From: Aquimarina acroporae
GTDB taxonomy: Bacteria; Bacteroidota; Bacteroidia; Flavobacteriales; Flavobacteriaceae
NCBI RefSeq assembly: GCF_023195925.1
Contig: NZ_JALPRE010000003.1
Coordinates: forward strand, 310,001 to 374,000
Reading direction: 5' to 3'
DNA length: 64,000 nt
The translations under genes were made by a program, and so were the position numbers. Below, piece after piece: positions 7,911 to 16,386 of this stretch (the stretch's first letter is position 1; the number at the start of each line of letters is the position of its first letter). Below the pieces are notes generated by a model. It had not been told where the DNA came from, made no database searches, and saw nothing but the letters and a program-made list of their open reading frames with translations.

Positions 7911-8606
7911 TTGGAATCAGTAAAAATATTTGGTCATCGTGGAGCTGCCGGTTTGGTGGCTGAAAACACCATAGAATCAATAAGAAAAGCATTAGAATTT
8001 GAAGTTGATGGTATAGAGATAGATGTGCACTGTTGTAAGTCTGGTGAATTGATTGTAATTCATGATAATACTTTGGATAGAACTACTAATGGGAGTGGAG
8101 CGGTCGAAGACTTTACCCTGGAAGAACTAAGAAAATTGAGTACTAAAGAAGGGTTCTTAGTACCTACATTAGAAGAGGTGCTTATAAGTATTGATGCTTG
8201 TTGTTCCTTAAATATAGAGCTGAAAGGAAAAAATACAGCTTTACCAACCTTGTCATTGATCCAGAAATATGTTGCCACCGCCAAGTGGGATCACGAACAG
8301 TTTATTGTATCCAGCTTTGATCATGAACAGTTGATACAGTTCAGAGAAAATACTTCACAGTATAAAATTGGAGTTTTAACCGAAGATAATATAACAGCAG
8401 TACTGAAAACAGCAATCTTATTAGATGCATATTCTGTGCATCCTCCAGCAAGTTCACTACTTAAAAGTGAAGTTGATTTGGCTAGATCCAAAGGGTTCAA
8501 AGTATTTGTTTGGACCGTAAATGATAAATCTTTAATGAAGCAATTTAAATTATGGAAAGTTGATGGAATCATTACCGATTTTCCGAATTTTGCAAAGACA
8601 GATTAG
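7911..8606 (+). CDS. Glycerophosphodiester phosphodiesterase
   Basis: 231 residues. The start is TTG at 7911: a TGA lies two codons upstream in frame, and the family motif begins right away as 'IFGHRGAAGLVAENTIESI'. The catalytic/metal residues of the GDPD TIM barrel are visible: His in GHRG, Glu in AENT, the E-x-D pair in 'GIEIDVHCCKSGELIVIHD', and the second catalytic His in VIHD. The ending 'VFVWTVNDKSLMKQ...VDGIITDFPNF' is typical of UgpQ-like enzymes. No signal peptide, so it should act in the cytosol, hydrolysing deacylated phospholipids to glycerol-3-phosphate and an alcohol. Confidence 0.92.
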   Translation: MESVKIFGHRGAAGLVAENTIESIRKALEFEVDGIEIDVHCCKSGELIVIHDNTLDRTTNGSGAVEDFTLEELRKLSTKEGFLVPTLEEVLISIDACCSLNIELKGKNTALPTLSLIQKYVATAKWDHEQFIVSSFDHEQLIQFRENTSQYKIGVLTEDNITAVLKTAILLDAYSVHPPASSLLKSEVDLARSKGFKVFVWTVNDKSLMKQFKLWKVDGIITDFPNFAKTD

Positions 8607-8672
8607 TTTGTAACTAAACTGACTATTGAGTTTTTATAGTAGATACGATCAGACAATTAGAAAATAGAATAC

Positions 8673-9890
8673 ATGAATTATGATGTTATAGTAGTTGGAG
8701 GTGGAGCAGCAGGTTTTTTTACAGCTCTTAATGTGGCCGAAAATGATGGTGGACTTAAAGTAGCTATTCTTGAAAGAGGAAAGGAAGTGTTATCTAAAGT
8801 TCGTGTTTCTGGTGGGGGGCGTTGCAATGTAACTCATGCAGAGTTTATTCCAAATGAATTGAGTAAGAATTATCCGCGTGGTGAAAAAGAGCTTAAAGGG
8901 CCTTTCCATACCTTCATGACTGGAGATACAATGGAGTGGTTCGAGAAACGCGGGGTGGCTTTAAAAATAGAAGAAGACGGAAGAATTTTTCCTGTATCAG
9001 ACTCTTCAGAAACGATTATCAATTGTTTCTTGTCAGAAGCTAAAAGATTGCATATCGATGTATTAACCAATCATGCAGTTAAAAAAATAGATGCTCAGGG
9101 AGATTCCTGGATAATCAATTCTAACCAAGGTGAGTATAAAGCAAAAAAATTATTAATCGCGACTGGTAGTAATCCTAAAATCTGGAAACTTCTAGAACAC
9201 CTTGGGCATACTACTGTACCTCCAGTTCCTTCATTGTTTACATTCAATATTAAAGATGAGAGAATTAAAAGTTTAATGGGTGTCGTAACGAACGCTTCTG
9301 TTAAAGTAAAAAACTCAAAATTATCAAGCGAAGGTTCTTTGTTAATAACACATTGGGGAATGAGCGGTCCGGCAATTTTAAAACTTTCAGCTTGGGGAGC
9401 TATAGAGCTAAACGCGTTTCAATATTCATTCGAAATTATAGTGAATTGGCTTCACCAGTATTCGCAACATGAGATCATTGAAGAGTTGAAGTCTTTAAAA
9501 AACGAAATACCTAAACAAACCATTACGAAATATGCTCAATTTGAATTGCCTAAGAGGTTATGGCAAAGTCTGGTTTCGGCTTCTGGTATAGCAAGTAATA
9601 TTCGGTGGGCAGATTTGAGGAAAGAGCAATTGCATAAATTTGCCAAAGAACTTACTCAAGGAGTGTATAAAGTAGAAGGGAAAAGTACGTTTAAGGAAGA
9701 ATTTGTAACTGCGGGAGGAATTAATCTTAAAGAATTAAATTTTAAAACCTTCGAGAGTAAAAGGCATAAGAATTTGTACTTTGCTGGAGAGGTGCTGAAC
9801 ATTGATGCAATAACAGGAGGTTTTAATTTTCAAAATGCTTGGACTGGTGGTTTTATAGCTGCTCAGGCGATAACTTCAGAAGATGAATAG
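8673..9890 (+). CDS. BaiN/HI0933-type NAD(P)/FAD-dependent oxidoreductase
   Basis: 405 residues. An N-terminal FAD dinucleotide fold starts 'YDVIVVGGGAAGFFTALNVA'. Then come 'LERGKEVLSKVRVSGGGRCN', the SGGGRCN motif characteristic of the HI0933 family, and 'LLIATGS' near residue 165. The end 'ITGGFNFQNAWTGGFIAAQA' is the second family signature. Biochemical roles vary (BaiN acts in bile-acid dehydroxylation), so the substrate here is unknown. The stop region overlaps the next gene by 8 bases, indicating translational coupling with the DUF1697 protein. Confidence 0.9.
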   Translation: MNYDVIVVGGGAAGFFTALNVAENDGGLKVAILERGKEVLSKVRVSGGGRCNVTHAEFIPNELSKNYPRGEKELKGPFHTFMTGDTMEWFEKRGVALKIEEDGRIFPVSDSSETIINCFLSEAKRLHIDVLTNHAVKKIDAQGDSWIINSNQGEYKAKKLLIATGSNPKIWKLLEHLGHTTVPPVPSLFTFNIKDERIKSLMGVVTNASVKVKNSKLSSEGSLLITHWGMSGPAILKLSAWGAIELNAFQYSFEIIVNWLHQYSQHEIIEELKSLKNEIPKQTITKYAQFELPKRLWQSLVSASGIASNIRWADLRKEQLHKFAKELTQGVYKVEGKSTFKEEFVTAGGINLKELNFKTFESKRHKNLYFAGEVLNIDAITGGFNFQNAWTGGFIAAQAITSEDE

Positions 9891-10437
9891 ATACATAGCT
9901 TTACTTAGAGGGATTAACGTAAGTGGTCAAAAGAAGATAAAAATGGCCGATTTAAAAGAGCTGTTTTTAGAACTAGGATTTTCCTCGGTAGTTACTTATA
10001 TACAGAGTGGAAATGTTTTGTTTGAGAGCAATAAAACTGAACTCAACGATATTTCAGTAACTATTCACCAAGGGATTGCAGAAAAATTTGGATTCGATGT
10101 CCCAGTCCTAATACTTAAACCCGACACCTTGGAATTGATTTATAGTCAAAATCCTTTCAAACAAAAGCTCGAAAAAGGAGCTATAGAAGATAAAAAAATG
10201 TATTTTACCTTATTAGAGTCTGCTCCTGATGTCGTTAGTGTTAAGGAATTAGAAAATGCTTCTTTTGGAGATGAAAAATTCGCAATCACTGATAAGGTGG
10301 TTTATTTTTATGCGGCTAATGGCTACGGAAAAACTAAATTGAATAATAATTTCTTCGAAAGAAAATTAAAAACTAAGGCAACTACTCGAAATTTAAAAAC
10401 AGTGCTTAAGCTACTGGAAATGTCTGATTTGGATTGA
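9883..10437 (+). CDS. DUF1697 family protein
   Basis: 184 residues, the usual DUF1697 length. It starts with the family hallmark 'YIALLRGINVSGQKKIKMAD' and continues with 'VVTYIQSGNVLFES' at about 37-50. The C-terminus has 'FFERKLKTKATTRNLKTVLK', matching the conserved 'E..l...aTtRNw.T'. The fold is two ferredoxin-like halves; function is unknown. It overlaps the upstream flavoprotein gene by 8 bases, so the two are probably one transcript. Confidence 0.93.
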   Translation: MNRYIALLRGINVSGQKKIKMADLKELFLELGFSSVVTYIQSGNVLFESNKTELNDISVTIHQGIAEKFGFDVPVLILKPDTLELIYSQNPFKQKLEKGAIEDKKMYFTLLESAPDVVSVKELENASFGDEKFAITDKVVYFYAANGYGKTKLNNNFFERKLKTKATTRNLKTVLKLLEMSDLD

Positions 10438-10512
10438 ATTACAAAGAGAATAACTAGCTATTCTTCATGAAATTTCGTAACTTAAAGGGGTGTAACTAAT
10501 ACCTCGTTAACT

Positions 10513-11301
10513 ATGAAAAAAATTACGCTTGTTATGGTTCTTATTTTATTAAGCGTCTCTACTGACCGTAGTTGGGCAAATACTACTAATGAGCCTATAA
10601 AGAAACTACTGGTTGATTATATTAATAAAATGAATGCATTAACCCAGGGAACCCAAAAAGAGGATGTACTACGACTGTTTGATGAAAAATATGTTGGTAA
10701 TACGGTTTATGTGAATTTATCTGGAGCATTGGTAAGGAAAAATTACGAAAAGAAAGATATCTCAAATCAGCTCGATGATATTATTGGTGATAATAATTAT
10801 AAGTTTAAGCTTACCTTAGATAAGGTAGTTTTTCAAAGTCAAAAAGAGAGGGCAGGGACCATATCGGCAGTTGTTGTTTTTGAGTCTTTTATTGATAAAC
10901 GACTAGCAGAAAAAGGAACCATGCTCATGGATTTGGTAGCTATTAGAGTGAATGGAGGTTGGAAAATTGTGCAGAATAATATGGTTAGAGTATCAGAAGC
11001 CAAAGATATAGGGGATTGCGTATGTTATATGTATGGAAAAGGTTCAACTAAGTTTGTTACCGAAGTATATTTCCCATCGGGACTAGAATACAGCCAGGAG
11101 TTTGATGCTTTTCAGGTTACTTCCAAAGAGGGTAAAAGAATTATTAAGTCTGATAATAATGAGTTTTACTGGAGTAGAGATACTGGCAAGTTAACCTTCA
11201 AAGGAGATCAGCTTGGAAAAGCTGAAAATGCAAAAAAAGCGATAGAGTTTGTATTAAAAGATCTCTATAAAGATTCTTGTGTAAATATTGTTTTTAACTA
11301 G
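10513..11301 (+). CDS. Exported NTF2-like protein of unknown function
   Basis: 262 residues. A signal peptide (MKKITLVMVLILLSVSTDRS, cleavage near WANT) precedes a domain of about 130 residues. The latter has 'LLVDYINKMNALTQGTQKED', a 'KYVGNTVYVNLSGALVRKNY' strand and 'VAIRVNGGWKIVQNNMVRV', which looks like an NTF2/SnoaL cone fold used for small-ligand binding. The C-terminal ~100 residues ('DCVCYMYGKGSTKFVTEVYF' onward) are unfamiliar and include a Cys-x-Cys. It is monocistronic and converges on the tetR gene across a shared terminator. Confidence 0.7.
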   Translation: MKKITLVMVLILLSVSTDRSWANTTNEPIKKLLVDYINKMNALTQGTQKEDVLRLFDEKYVGNTVYVNLSGALVRKNYEKKDISNQLDDIIGDNNYKFKLTLDKVVFQSQKERAGTISAVVVFESFIDKRLAEKGTMLMDLVAIRVNGGWKIVQNNMVRVSEAKDIGDCVCYMYGKGSTKFVTEVYFPSGLEYSQEFDAFQVTSKEGKRIIKSDNNEFYWSRDTGKLTFKGDQLGKAENAKKAIEFVLKDLYKDSCVNIVFN

Positions 11302-11324
11302 TTAAAGCATAGTGTAAAAGCTAA

Positions 11325-11359
11325 AAAAAACTCCGATCATATATTGATCGGAGTTTTTT
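11325..11359. terminator. Bidirectional terminator between convergent genes
   Basis: AAAAAACTCCGATCA (11325-11339) and its exact complement (11345-11359) enclose a TATAT loop. The A-run and T-run flank the stem symmetrically, so it can terminate both the plus-strand NTF2-like gene and the minus-strand tetR gene. Confidence 0.9.
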
Positions 11360-11365
11360 ATTGTT

Positions 11366-11935
11366 CTATATAATTGTGGAGTCTTTTAAGAAACCTCTCC
11401 AAGAAATTTCAATAGCTTGGTTAATATGTTTTTCCTGTAGTTTTACTTGTTCGTTCTCATGGATTTTAACTAACGAAACTACGTTTCCAAAAAATAGCTC
11501 TTCCATAACGAGAGTATTATAGGCCTTGAAGATTTTTTGTTTAATACCTTTTTTGAAATATTCTTCAATTTCCTGATAATATTGTCGAGCCTTATCTTTA
11601 AGGCTTTGAGGAATTTCTGGAGAACGAGCTATTTGTTCTGAAAAAATAAATGCAAGAGGATTGTTTACAAAATAATAGAATAAATTAAGCCACATGACAG
11701 TGAATTGCTTTTTCAGATCATCTTCGGGAATGTTCCTCATGACAACAGTTCCAAAATCCTGAGTAAGCATTAGATATAATTCGGTGATAATTTCTTCTTT
11801 GTTTTTAAAATGATGATATACAGTGCCATTTGCCACTCCCGATTCTTTTATTATTTGAGATAGCGATGTAGCATTGATGCCCTGTTTTGTTATTAATTCT
11901 AGAGTAGTCTGTAAGACTATTGCTTTTTTACTCAT
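11366..11935 (-). CDS. TetR family transcriptional regulator
   Basis: 189 residues. The N-terminal helix-turn-helix reads 'ATSLSQIIKESGVANGTVYH' followed by HFKNKEEI, the standard TetR recognition region. The C-terminal ligand/dimer domain (about 60-189) is helical, with 'IFSEQIARSPEIPQSLKDKA'. It lies 26 bases downstream of tspO on the same strand, so it is probably co-transcribed and may repress that unit. The effector is unknown; the tspO link hints at a tetrapyrrole or hydrophobic ligand, which is inference only. Confidence 0.9.
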   Translation of the reverse strand: MSKKAIVLQTTLELITKQGINATSLSQIIKESGVANGTVYHHFKNKEEIITELYLMLTQDFGTVVMRNIPEDDLKKQFTVMWLNLFYYFVNNPLAFIFSEQIARSPEIPQSLKDKARQYYQEIEEYFKKGIKQKIFKAYNTLVMEELFFGNVVSLVKIHENEQVKLQEKHINQAIEISWRGFLKDSTII

Positions 11936-11961
11936 AAAAAATCTTATTCCTTATTCATTGT

Positions 11962-12435
11962 TCAATTTAATTGCCATATACCAAAATTAAGGGCAGTTGC
12001 AAAGGCTACCCAAGCAATATAAGGGATAAGTAGGTAAGCGGCAGTAGCATTTACTACTTTAAACCATTTAATCGTAAATAACAATAGGATAAAAAGGGCA
12101 ATAATATCCAATAATGCGATTAACGGGTTTTGTAATCCAAAGAAAAAAATGGACCACGCAGCGTTGAGTAACAATTGAAACCCAAAATGATATAACGCAA
12201 CTTTTACCCATTTATGATAAAAGCCCTTACTCCATACAATTCCTGCTGCAATACCCATCATGGTATAGAGTAAAGTCCAAACCGGAGCAAAAATCCAATT
12301 TGGAGGTGTAAAAGAAGGCTTTTTCAACGTAATATACCAAGTGTCTATAGAAGATTGTGTAGCAATACTACTTAAAAATCCTATAACCAGACATACAAGT
12401 ACGGCAATACCAATGCGTGTTAACCTTTTTTTCAT
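11962..12435 (-). CDS. tspO: TspO/MBR family membrane protein
   Basis: 157 residues with five predicted transmembrane helices, the length of bacterial TspO. The family signature region 'WYITLKKPSFTPPNWIFAPV' and 'WTLLYTMMGIAAGIVW' is present, as is 'LLNAAWSIFFFGLQNPLIAL', equivalent to the conserved 'lNl.Ws..FF'. TspO proteins bind tetrapyrroles and cholesterol-like ligands and act in stress and porphyrin homeostasis. It is the first gene of a two-gene unit with tetR. The short mvaD promoter region separates it from the divergent mevalonate cluster. Confidence 0.92.
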   Translation of the reverse strand: MKKRLTRIGIAVLVCLVIGFLSSIATQSSIDTWYITLKKPSFTPPNWIFAPVWTLLYTMMGIAAGIVWSKGFYHKWVKVALYHFGFQLLLNAAWSIFFFGLQNPLIALLDIIALFILLLFTIKWFKVVNATAAYLLIPYIAWVAFATALNFGIWQLN

Positions 12436-12483
12436 TAAAATGAGTTAGTGCAGTACTAAAATAACAATTTATTTTTAGTAAGA

Positions 12484-12516
12484 TTGTCTTTAAATATCTT
12501 ACAGCACTTATCTTTG
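12484..12516 (+). promoter_or_regulatory. Promoter of the mevalonate-UbiA operon
   Basis: TTG (12484-12486), a 22-base spacer and TATCTTTG (12509-12516) fit the Bacteroidota promoter consensus. The transcript would start near 12523. This favours the ATG at 12533 as mvaD start over the TTG two codons earlier. Confidence 0.65.
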
Positions 12517-12532
12517 CCTAAATTTTTTGCAT

Positions 12533-13618
12533 ATGAATGATTATTCTCAGTTTGTTTTGGCCAATATATCAAAACTACCAGAAGCAGGAACTATAACCTG
12601 CTCTTCACCTAGTAATATTGCTCTGGTAAAATATTGGGGCAAGAGACCAATACAGTTGCCTGAGAACCCATCTATAAGCTTTACTTTAGAGGCTTGCAAA
12701 ACTACAACAAGTTTGCAATATAAAAAGAGAAATGAGCCAGGAGAAGATTTTGATTTCGAATTATTGTTTGAAGGTAAGCCAAAACCAGATTTCAAACCAA
12801 AAATTAAAAGTTTTTTTACACGAATTGAAGAATACCTTCCTGTTTTAAAACAATATACCTTTGTAATTGAAACTTCAAATACTTTTCCTCATAGCAGTGG
12901 TATTGCTTCTTCGGCTAGTGGCATGAGTGCTTTGGCCTTTTGTTTAATGCAATTGGAACGAAAAATAAACCCAGAAATTACAGATGAAGAATGTATTGTT
13001 AAAACATCTTTTTTGGCAAGATTAGGATCTGGAAGCGCTTGCCGTAGTCTAGAGGGACCAATAACAGTATGGGGAACACATCATGAAATACCAAAGAGCA
13101 ATGATGCTTACGCTATTCAATTTCCTTATGAAGTACATCAAAATTTTAAAAATTATCAAGATACGATCTTGTTGATCGATAAAGGAGAAAAGCAAGTAAG
13201 TAGTACGGTAGGTCATGACCTGATGCATGGTCATCCTTTTGCTAACAAGAGATTTGAGCAAGCGTCTATTAATCTTACGAAACTAAAAGAAATATTAATT
13301 TCTGGTGATTTGAATGCTTTCATAGAAGTGGTAGAAAGTGAAGCGCTAACTCTACATGCGATGATGATGACATCGTTACCTTATTTTATATTAATGAAAC
13401 CCAATACCCTTACCGTAATTAATAAAATTTGGGAGTACCGTAAAAAAACAGGTTCTAAACTATGTTTTACATTAGATGCAGGGGCAAATGTTCATCTTTT
13501 ATATCCGGATTCTGAAAAAAATGAAGTTTTAAGCTTCATTACTAGCGAGTTAGTTGCGTATTGTCAGAACGGGCAGTATATTTGTGACAAAATAGGATTG
13601 GGAGCAAAAATATTGTAA
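12533..13618 (+). CDS. mvaD: Diphosphomevalonate decarboxylase
   Basis: 361 residues from ATG 12533. 'CSSPSNIALVKYWGKRPIQL' near the N-terminus and 'PENPSISFTLEACKTTTSL' are hallmark MVD segments. The GHMP ATP-binding loop is 'FPHSSGIASSASGMSAL' (about 118-134), and 'SACRSLEGPITVWG' follows around residue 165. The enzyme uses ATP to convert mevalonate 5-diphosphate to isopentenyl diphosphate in the cytosol. It is first in an operon with mevalonate kinase (46-base gap) and a UbiA prenyltransferase. Phosphomevalonate kinase and HMG-CoA enzymes are not in this window. Confidence 0.95.
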   Translation: MNDYSQFVLANISKLPEAGTITCSSPSNIALVKYWGKRPIQLPENPSISFTLEACKTTTSLQYKKRNEPGEDFDFELLFEGKPKPDFKPKIKSFFTRIEEYLPVLKQYTFVIETSNTFPHSSGIASSASGMSALAFCLMQLERKINPEITDEECIVKTSFLARLGSGSACRSLEGPITVWGTHHEIPKSNDAYAIQFPYEVHQNFKNYQDTILLIDKGEKQVSSTVGHDLMHGHPFANKRFEQASINLTKLKEILISGDLNAFIEVVESEALTLHAMMMTSLPYFILMKPNTLTVINKIWEYRKKTGSKLCFTLDAGANVHLLYPDSEKNEVLSFITSELVAYCQNGQYICDKIGLGAKIL

Positions 13619-13664
13619 CTTTATCCGAATTAGGCGACATATTAGAAAAAACGATATCAAAAAG

Positions 13665-14600
13665 ATGAAGGGACCGTTATTTTATTCTAAAATACTTTTG
13701 TTTGGAGAATATGGAATCATTAAAGATTCTAAAGGACTTTCTATTCCATATAACTTTTTTAAAGGAGCTTTGAAAGTTTCTGAAAATCCAGATAATGATG
13801 CGGTTAGATCTAATGAAAACCTTAAAGATTTTGCAAAGTACCTAGAAGAGATGCAACAAGATGGAGTGGTGAAGTTTGATTTTGATAAACTTAATGCTGA
13901 TATCGATGAAGGTATGTACTTTGATAGTAGTATACCACAAGGGTATGGAGTAGGAAGTAGCGGCGCTCTTGTTGCGGCGGTTTATGATAAATATGCCAAC
14001 GATAAGATTACGGTTTTAGAAAACCTTACACGTGAAAAACTTTTAAAACTGAAAGAAATTTTTGGATTGATGGAGTCTTTCTTCCATGGAAGTAGCTCAG
14101 GACTAGATCCATTGAATAGTTACCTTAGTCTTCCCATTTTAATTCATTCTAAAGATAATATTGAGCCAGCTGGCATTCCTTCTCAAAGTACAGAGAATAA
14201 AAAAGGAGCTGTGTTTTTACTAGACAGCGGAATTGTTGGTGAAACGGCACCTATGGTTAGTATTTTTATGGAGAATATGAAACAGGAAGGATTTCGAAAA
14301 ATGCTAAAAGATCAATTTGTAAAATATACAGATGCCTGTGTAGAAGATTTCTTAACAGGTGATGTGAAATCTTTATTCTCTAATATCAAGGAACTCTCTC
14401 ATGTGGTTCTTGATAATTTTAAGCCAATGATTCCAAAGCAATTTCATAGCTTATGGAAAAAAGGAATTGAAACCAACGACTACTATCTTAAATTATGTGG
14501 CTCTGGTGGAGGTGGCTATATTTTAGGATTTACCCAAGACTTCGATAAAGCACAAGCTTCTCTTAAAGATTATAAACTAGAGGTAGTATATAACTTCTAG
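13665..14600 (+). CDS. mvk: Mevalonate kinase (GHMP kinase)
   Basis: 311 residues. 'FYSKILLFGEYGIIKDSKGL' is the substrate-binding N-terminus of mevalonate kinases (compare 'GK.ilfGEHavv'). The ATP loop 'IPQGYGVGSSGALVAAVY' lies at about 90-107. 'SFFHGSSSGLDPLNSYL' corresponds to the catalytic-Asp region 'HG.SSGlD', and 'KLCGSGGGGYILGFT' is the C-terminal GHMP motif. It phosphorylates mevalonate upstream of MvaD. It sits between mvaD and ubiA in one operon; the ubiA start is 14 bases after its stop. Confidence 0.92.
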   Translation: MKGPLFYSKILLFGEYGIIKDSKGLSIPYNFFKGALKVSENPDNDAVRSNENLKDFAKYLEEMQQDGVVKFDFDKLNADIDEGMYFDSSIPQGYGVGSSGALVAAVYDKYANDKITVLENLTREKLLKLKEIFGLMESFFHGSSSGLDPLNSYLSLPILIHSKDNIEPAGIPSQSTENKKGAVFLLDSGIVGETAPMVSIFMENMKQEGFRKMLKDQFVKYTDACVEDFLTGDVKSLFSNIKELSHVVLDNFKPMIPKQFHSLWKKGIETNDYYLKLCGSGGGGYILGFTQDFDKAQASLKDYKLEVVYNF

Positions 14601-14614
14601 AAGGCAATGGTGTG

Positions 14615-15526
14615 ATGTTGCTCTCCAGGAAAAATAAACTCTTTTTACTTAAGTTATTGAGTTTGTTTTCTGTAGTAAGAGGATATAATATTCTTATCAT
14701 TGTTCTCGCACAGTATCTTACTTCCATATTTATATTGGCACCTCATATTAGACTACGAAATGTAATTCTGGATCCCAATCTTTTTGTTATTGTACTGGCA
14801 TCTGCAGGAGTTATTGCAGGAGGGTATATCATCAATAACTTTTACGATAAGGAAAAAGACCTAATTAATCGGCCACAAAAAACAATGCTTGATCGTTTGG
14901 TGAGTCAGCAGACCAAGCTTACAGGATATTTTGTTCTTAATTTTTTATCGGTAGTATTGGCGAGTTACGTCTCTTTTAGAGCGGTAGTTTTTTTCTCTTT
15001 ATACATTTTCGGGATTTGGTTGTACTCACACAAGCTCAAAAAATTCCCAATCATAGGGAACATGGTTGCTTCAATATTGGCAATAACTCCCTTTTTTGCT
15101 GTTTTTATTTATTACAAGAATTTTGATCACGTCATTTTTGTTCACGCAACCTTTTTGTTTTTGATATTAATGATGAGAGAGATGACCAAGGACTTAGGTA
15201 ATCTTAAAGGCGATATGGCACAAAATTATAAAACAGTTCCTGTGGTTTATGGTGAGTTAACCTCGAAGAGGATAATTACGATTTTGATTTTGGCCGCTGG
15301 CGTACCAATATACTTTTTATTAACAGTTTACGAGATAGGTTTTATGTATTTGTACTTTTATGTGTGCTTAGCGTTGTTATCGGTCTTTCTTATCGCTTTG
15401 TGGTTTTCAAAAGGGAAAAGCCATTATGTATGGTTGCATAACATGCTCAAGTTTATCATAGTTGCAGGTACTTTTAGTATCGTTCTTATTGATTTAAATA
15501 TGATTTTAGATAGAATTCTATGGTAA
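14615..15526 (+). CDS. UbiA-family prenyltransferase, probably geranylgeranylglycerol-phosphate synthase-like
   Basis: 303 residues, 7-9 predicted membrane helices. The two Asp-rich Mg/diphosphate motifs are 'INNFYDKEKDLINRP' (about 86-100) and 'MTKDLGNLKGDMAQNYKTVP' (about 191-210). The GTG at 14612 immediately before the ATG is an alternative start. UbiA enzymes attach a polyprenyl chain to an aromatic or lipid acceptor. Flavobacterial homologues in this position are often called geranylgeranylglycerol-phosphate geranylgeranyltransferase, but the acceptor cannot be read from the sequence. Its place after two mevalonate genes fits use of isoprenoid diphosphate. Confidence 0.88.
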   Translation: MLLSRKNKLFLLKLLSLFSVVRGYNILIIVLAQYLTSIFILAPHIRLRNVILDPNLFVIVLASAGVIAGGYIINNFYDKEKDLINRPQKTMLDRLVSQQTKLTGYFVLNFLSVVLASYVSFRAVVFFSLYIFGIWLYSHKLKKFPIIGNMVASILAITPFFAVFIYYKNFDHVIFVHATFLFLILMMREMTKDLGNLKGDMAQNYKTVPVVYGELTSKRIITILILAAGVPIYFLLTVYEIGFMYLYFYVCLALLSVFLIALWFSKGKSHYVWLHNMLKFIIVAGTFSIVLIDLNMILDRILW

Positions 15527-15529
15527 AAA

Positions 15530-15564
15530 CAAAAGCAGCTGTAAAAGTAGTACAACTGCTTTTG
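15530..15564 (+). terminator. Terminator of the mevalonate-UbiA operon
   Basis: CAAAAGCAG-TGT pairs with ACA-CTGCTTTTG with one mismatch, closing a 9-base loop. It starts just 4 bases after the ubiA stop, and the T-run sits within the 3' arm. Confidence 0.75.
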
Positions 15565-15592
15565 CCAAATAATAATTTATGACTAGTTCAAA

Positions 15593-15940
15593 TTATGCGT
15601 CTTTCGGCTTTCTGATCTTAAGGGTAATTTGAAACACTCTATTCCCTTTATTAGCGATATCAGAATCCACCTTTTTGTAATTTAATCTCGATTTTACAAA
15701 GCTCTCTACAATTTCTCTTTCAGCGTTTACAGATAATACGACTACTTCTCCTTTGCTGTTTAAAGTAAATTCTATTTGGGCTTTTAATTCTCCTTGCTCT
15801 ACTACAATTTCTGGGCTTTCTAATAGTAATGCAATTTGGTTTCTAAGCTGCTGCTCAGGGCTCTTTGTAGGGTTGTTGTTAGCAAACAATTGGCTAGTTC
15901 CTAGAACGATAGCGAATACTAAAATTAATAGCTTTTTCAT
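15593..15940 (-). CDS. Small exported protein, conserved-type, unknown function
   Basis: 115 residues. A signal peptide (MKKLLILVFAIVLGTSQLFA) is followed by a short basic region and then 'QLRNQIALLLESPEI', 'AQIEFTLNSKGEVVVLSVNA', and 'ESFVKSRLNYKKVDSD' ending in 'RVFQITLKIRKP'. The helix-strand-strand-helix-strand order with 'v.f.ln.kGev..l.v' resembles a TonB C-terminal-like fold without a TonB membrane anchor. The location should be periplasmic. It is alone, and convergent with the ubiA operon. Confidence 0.7.
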   Translation of the reverse strand: MKKLLILVFAIVLGTSQLFANNNPTKSPEQQLRNQIALLLESPEIVVEQGELKAQIEFTLNSKGEVVVLSVNAEREIVESFVKSRLNYKKVDSDIANKGNRVFQITLKIRKPKDA

Positions 15941-15962
15941 TTTTTTTAGTTTTAAGATTTGA

Positions 15963-16386
15963 GTTTATAAAATTTTGTTGTTTTAATTCTACATGGCAAA
16001 TTTATATTGGAATTGCAGTTTTTTTGGCTTTCGAATTTTATTAGAATGTGTGTTTTGAATTACGTTTAAGTTAAAATGGAAATGTTTTAACGTAAATTAA
16101 ACTTTGAATACTATGTACTTTTTATATGTTTACTCCTCGACATTTATTGAGGAAGCGTTTTTTTGATACGATATTCTCAAGCAATCGAACGTAGAAATGC
16201 ATTTTTTTAGTTTTTTGACAGGTTTGTAATGTTAGTTTAATGTTAAGTAAGGGTTTTGCCGTAATGCTTTTCTGGTGAGTTAAAAAGTTGGTATTCAATT
16301 TTTTGCATGTTAGCTAAATGTTAAACAATTTTTTTTTAGAAAACAAGATTAAAATATATAACAGTTTAAATAGAAGGATACGCTAA
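15963..16386. other. 424-base intergenic region, nothing definite
   Basis: This region separates the divergent small exported protein and the nitrilase gene and must contain both promoters. I find no good TAnnTTTG box on either strand. It is AT-rich with several TTAGCTAAATGTTAAAC-like stretches near 16310-16330 and a weak CCTC/GAGG hairpin near 16136-16153. No gene, tRNA or repeat is recognised. Confidence 0.4.
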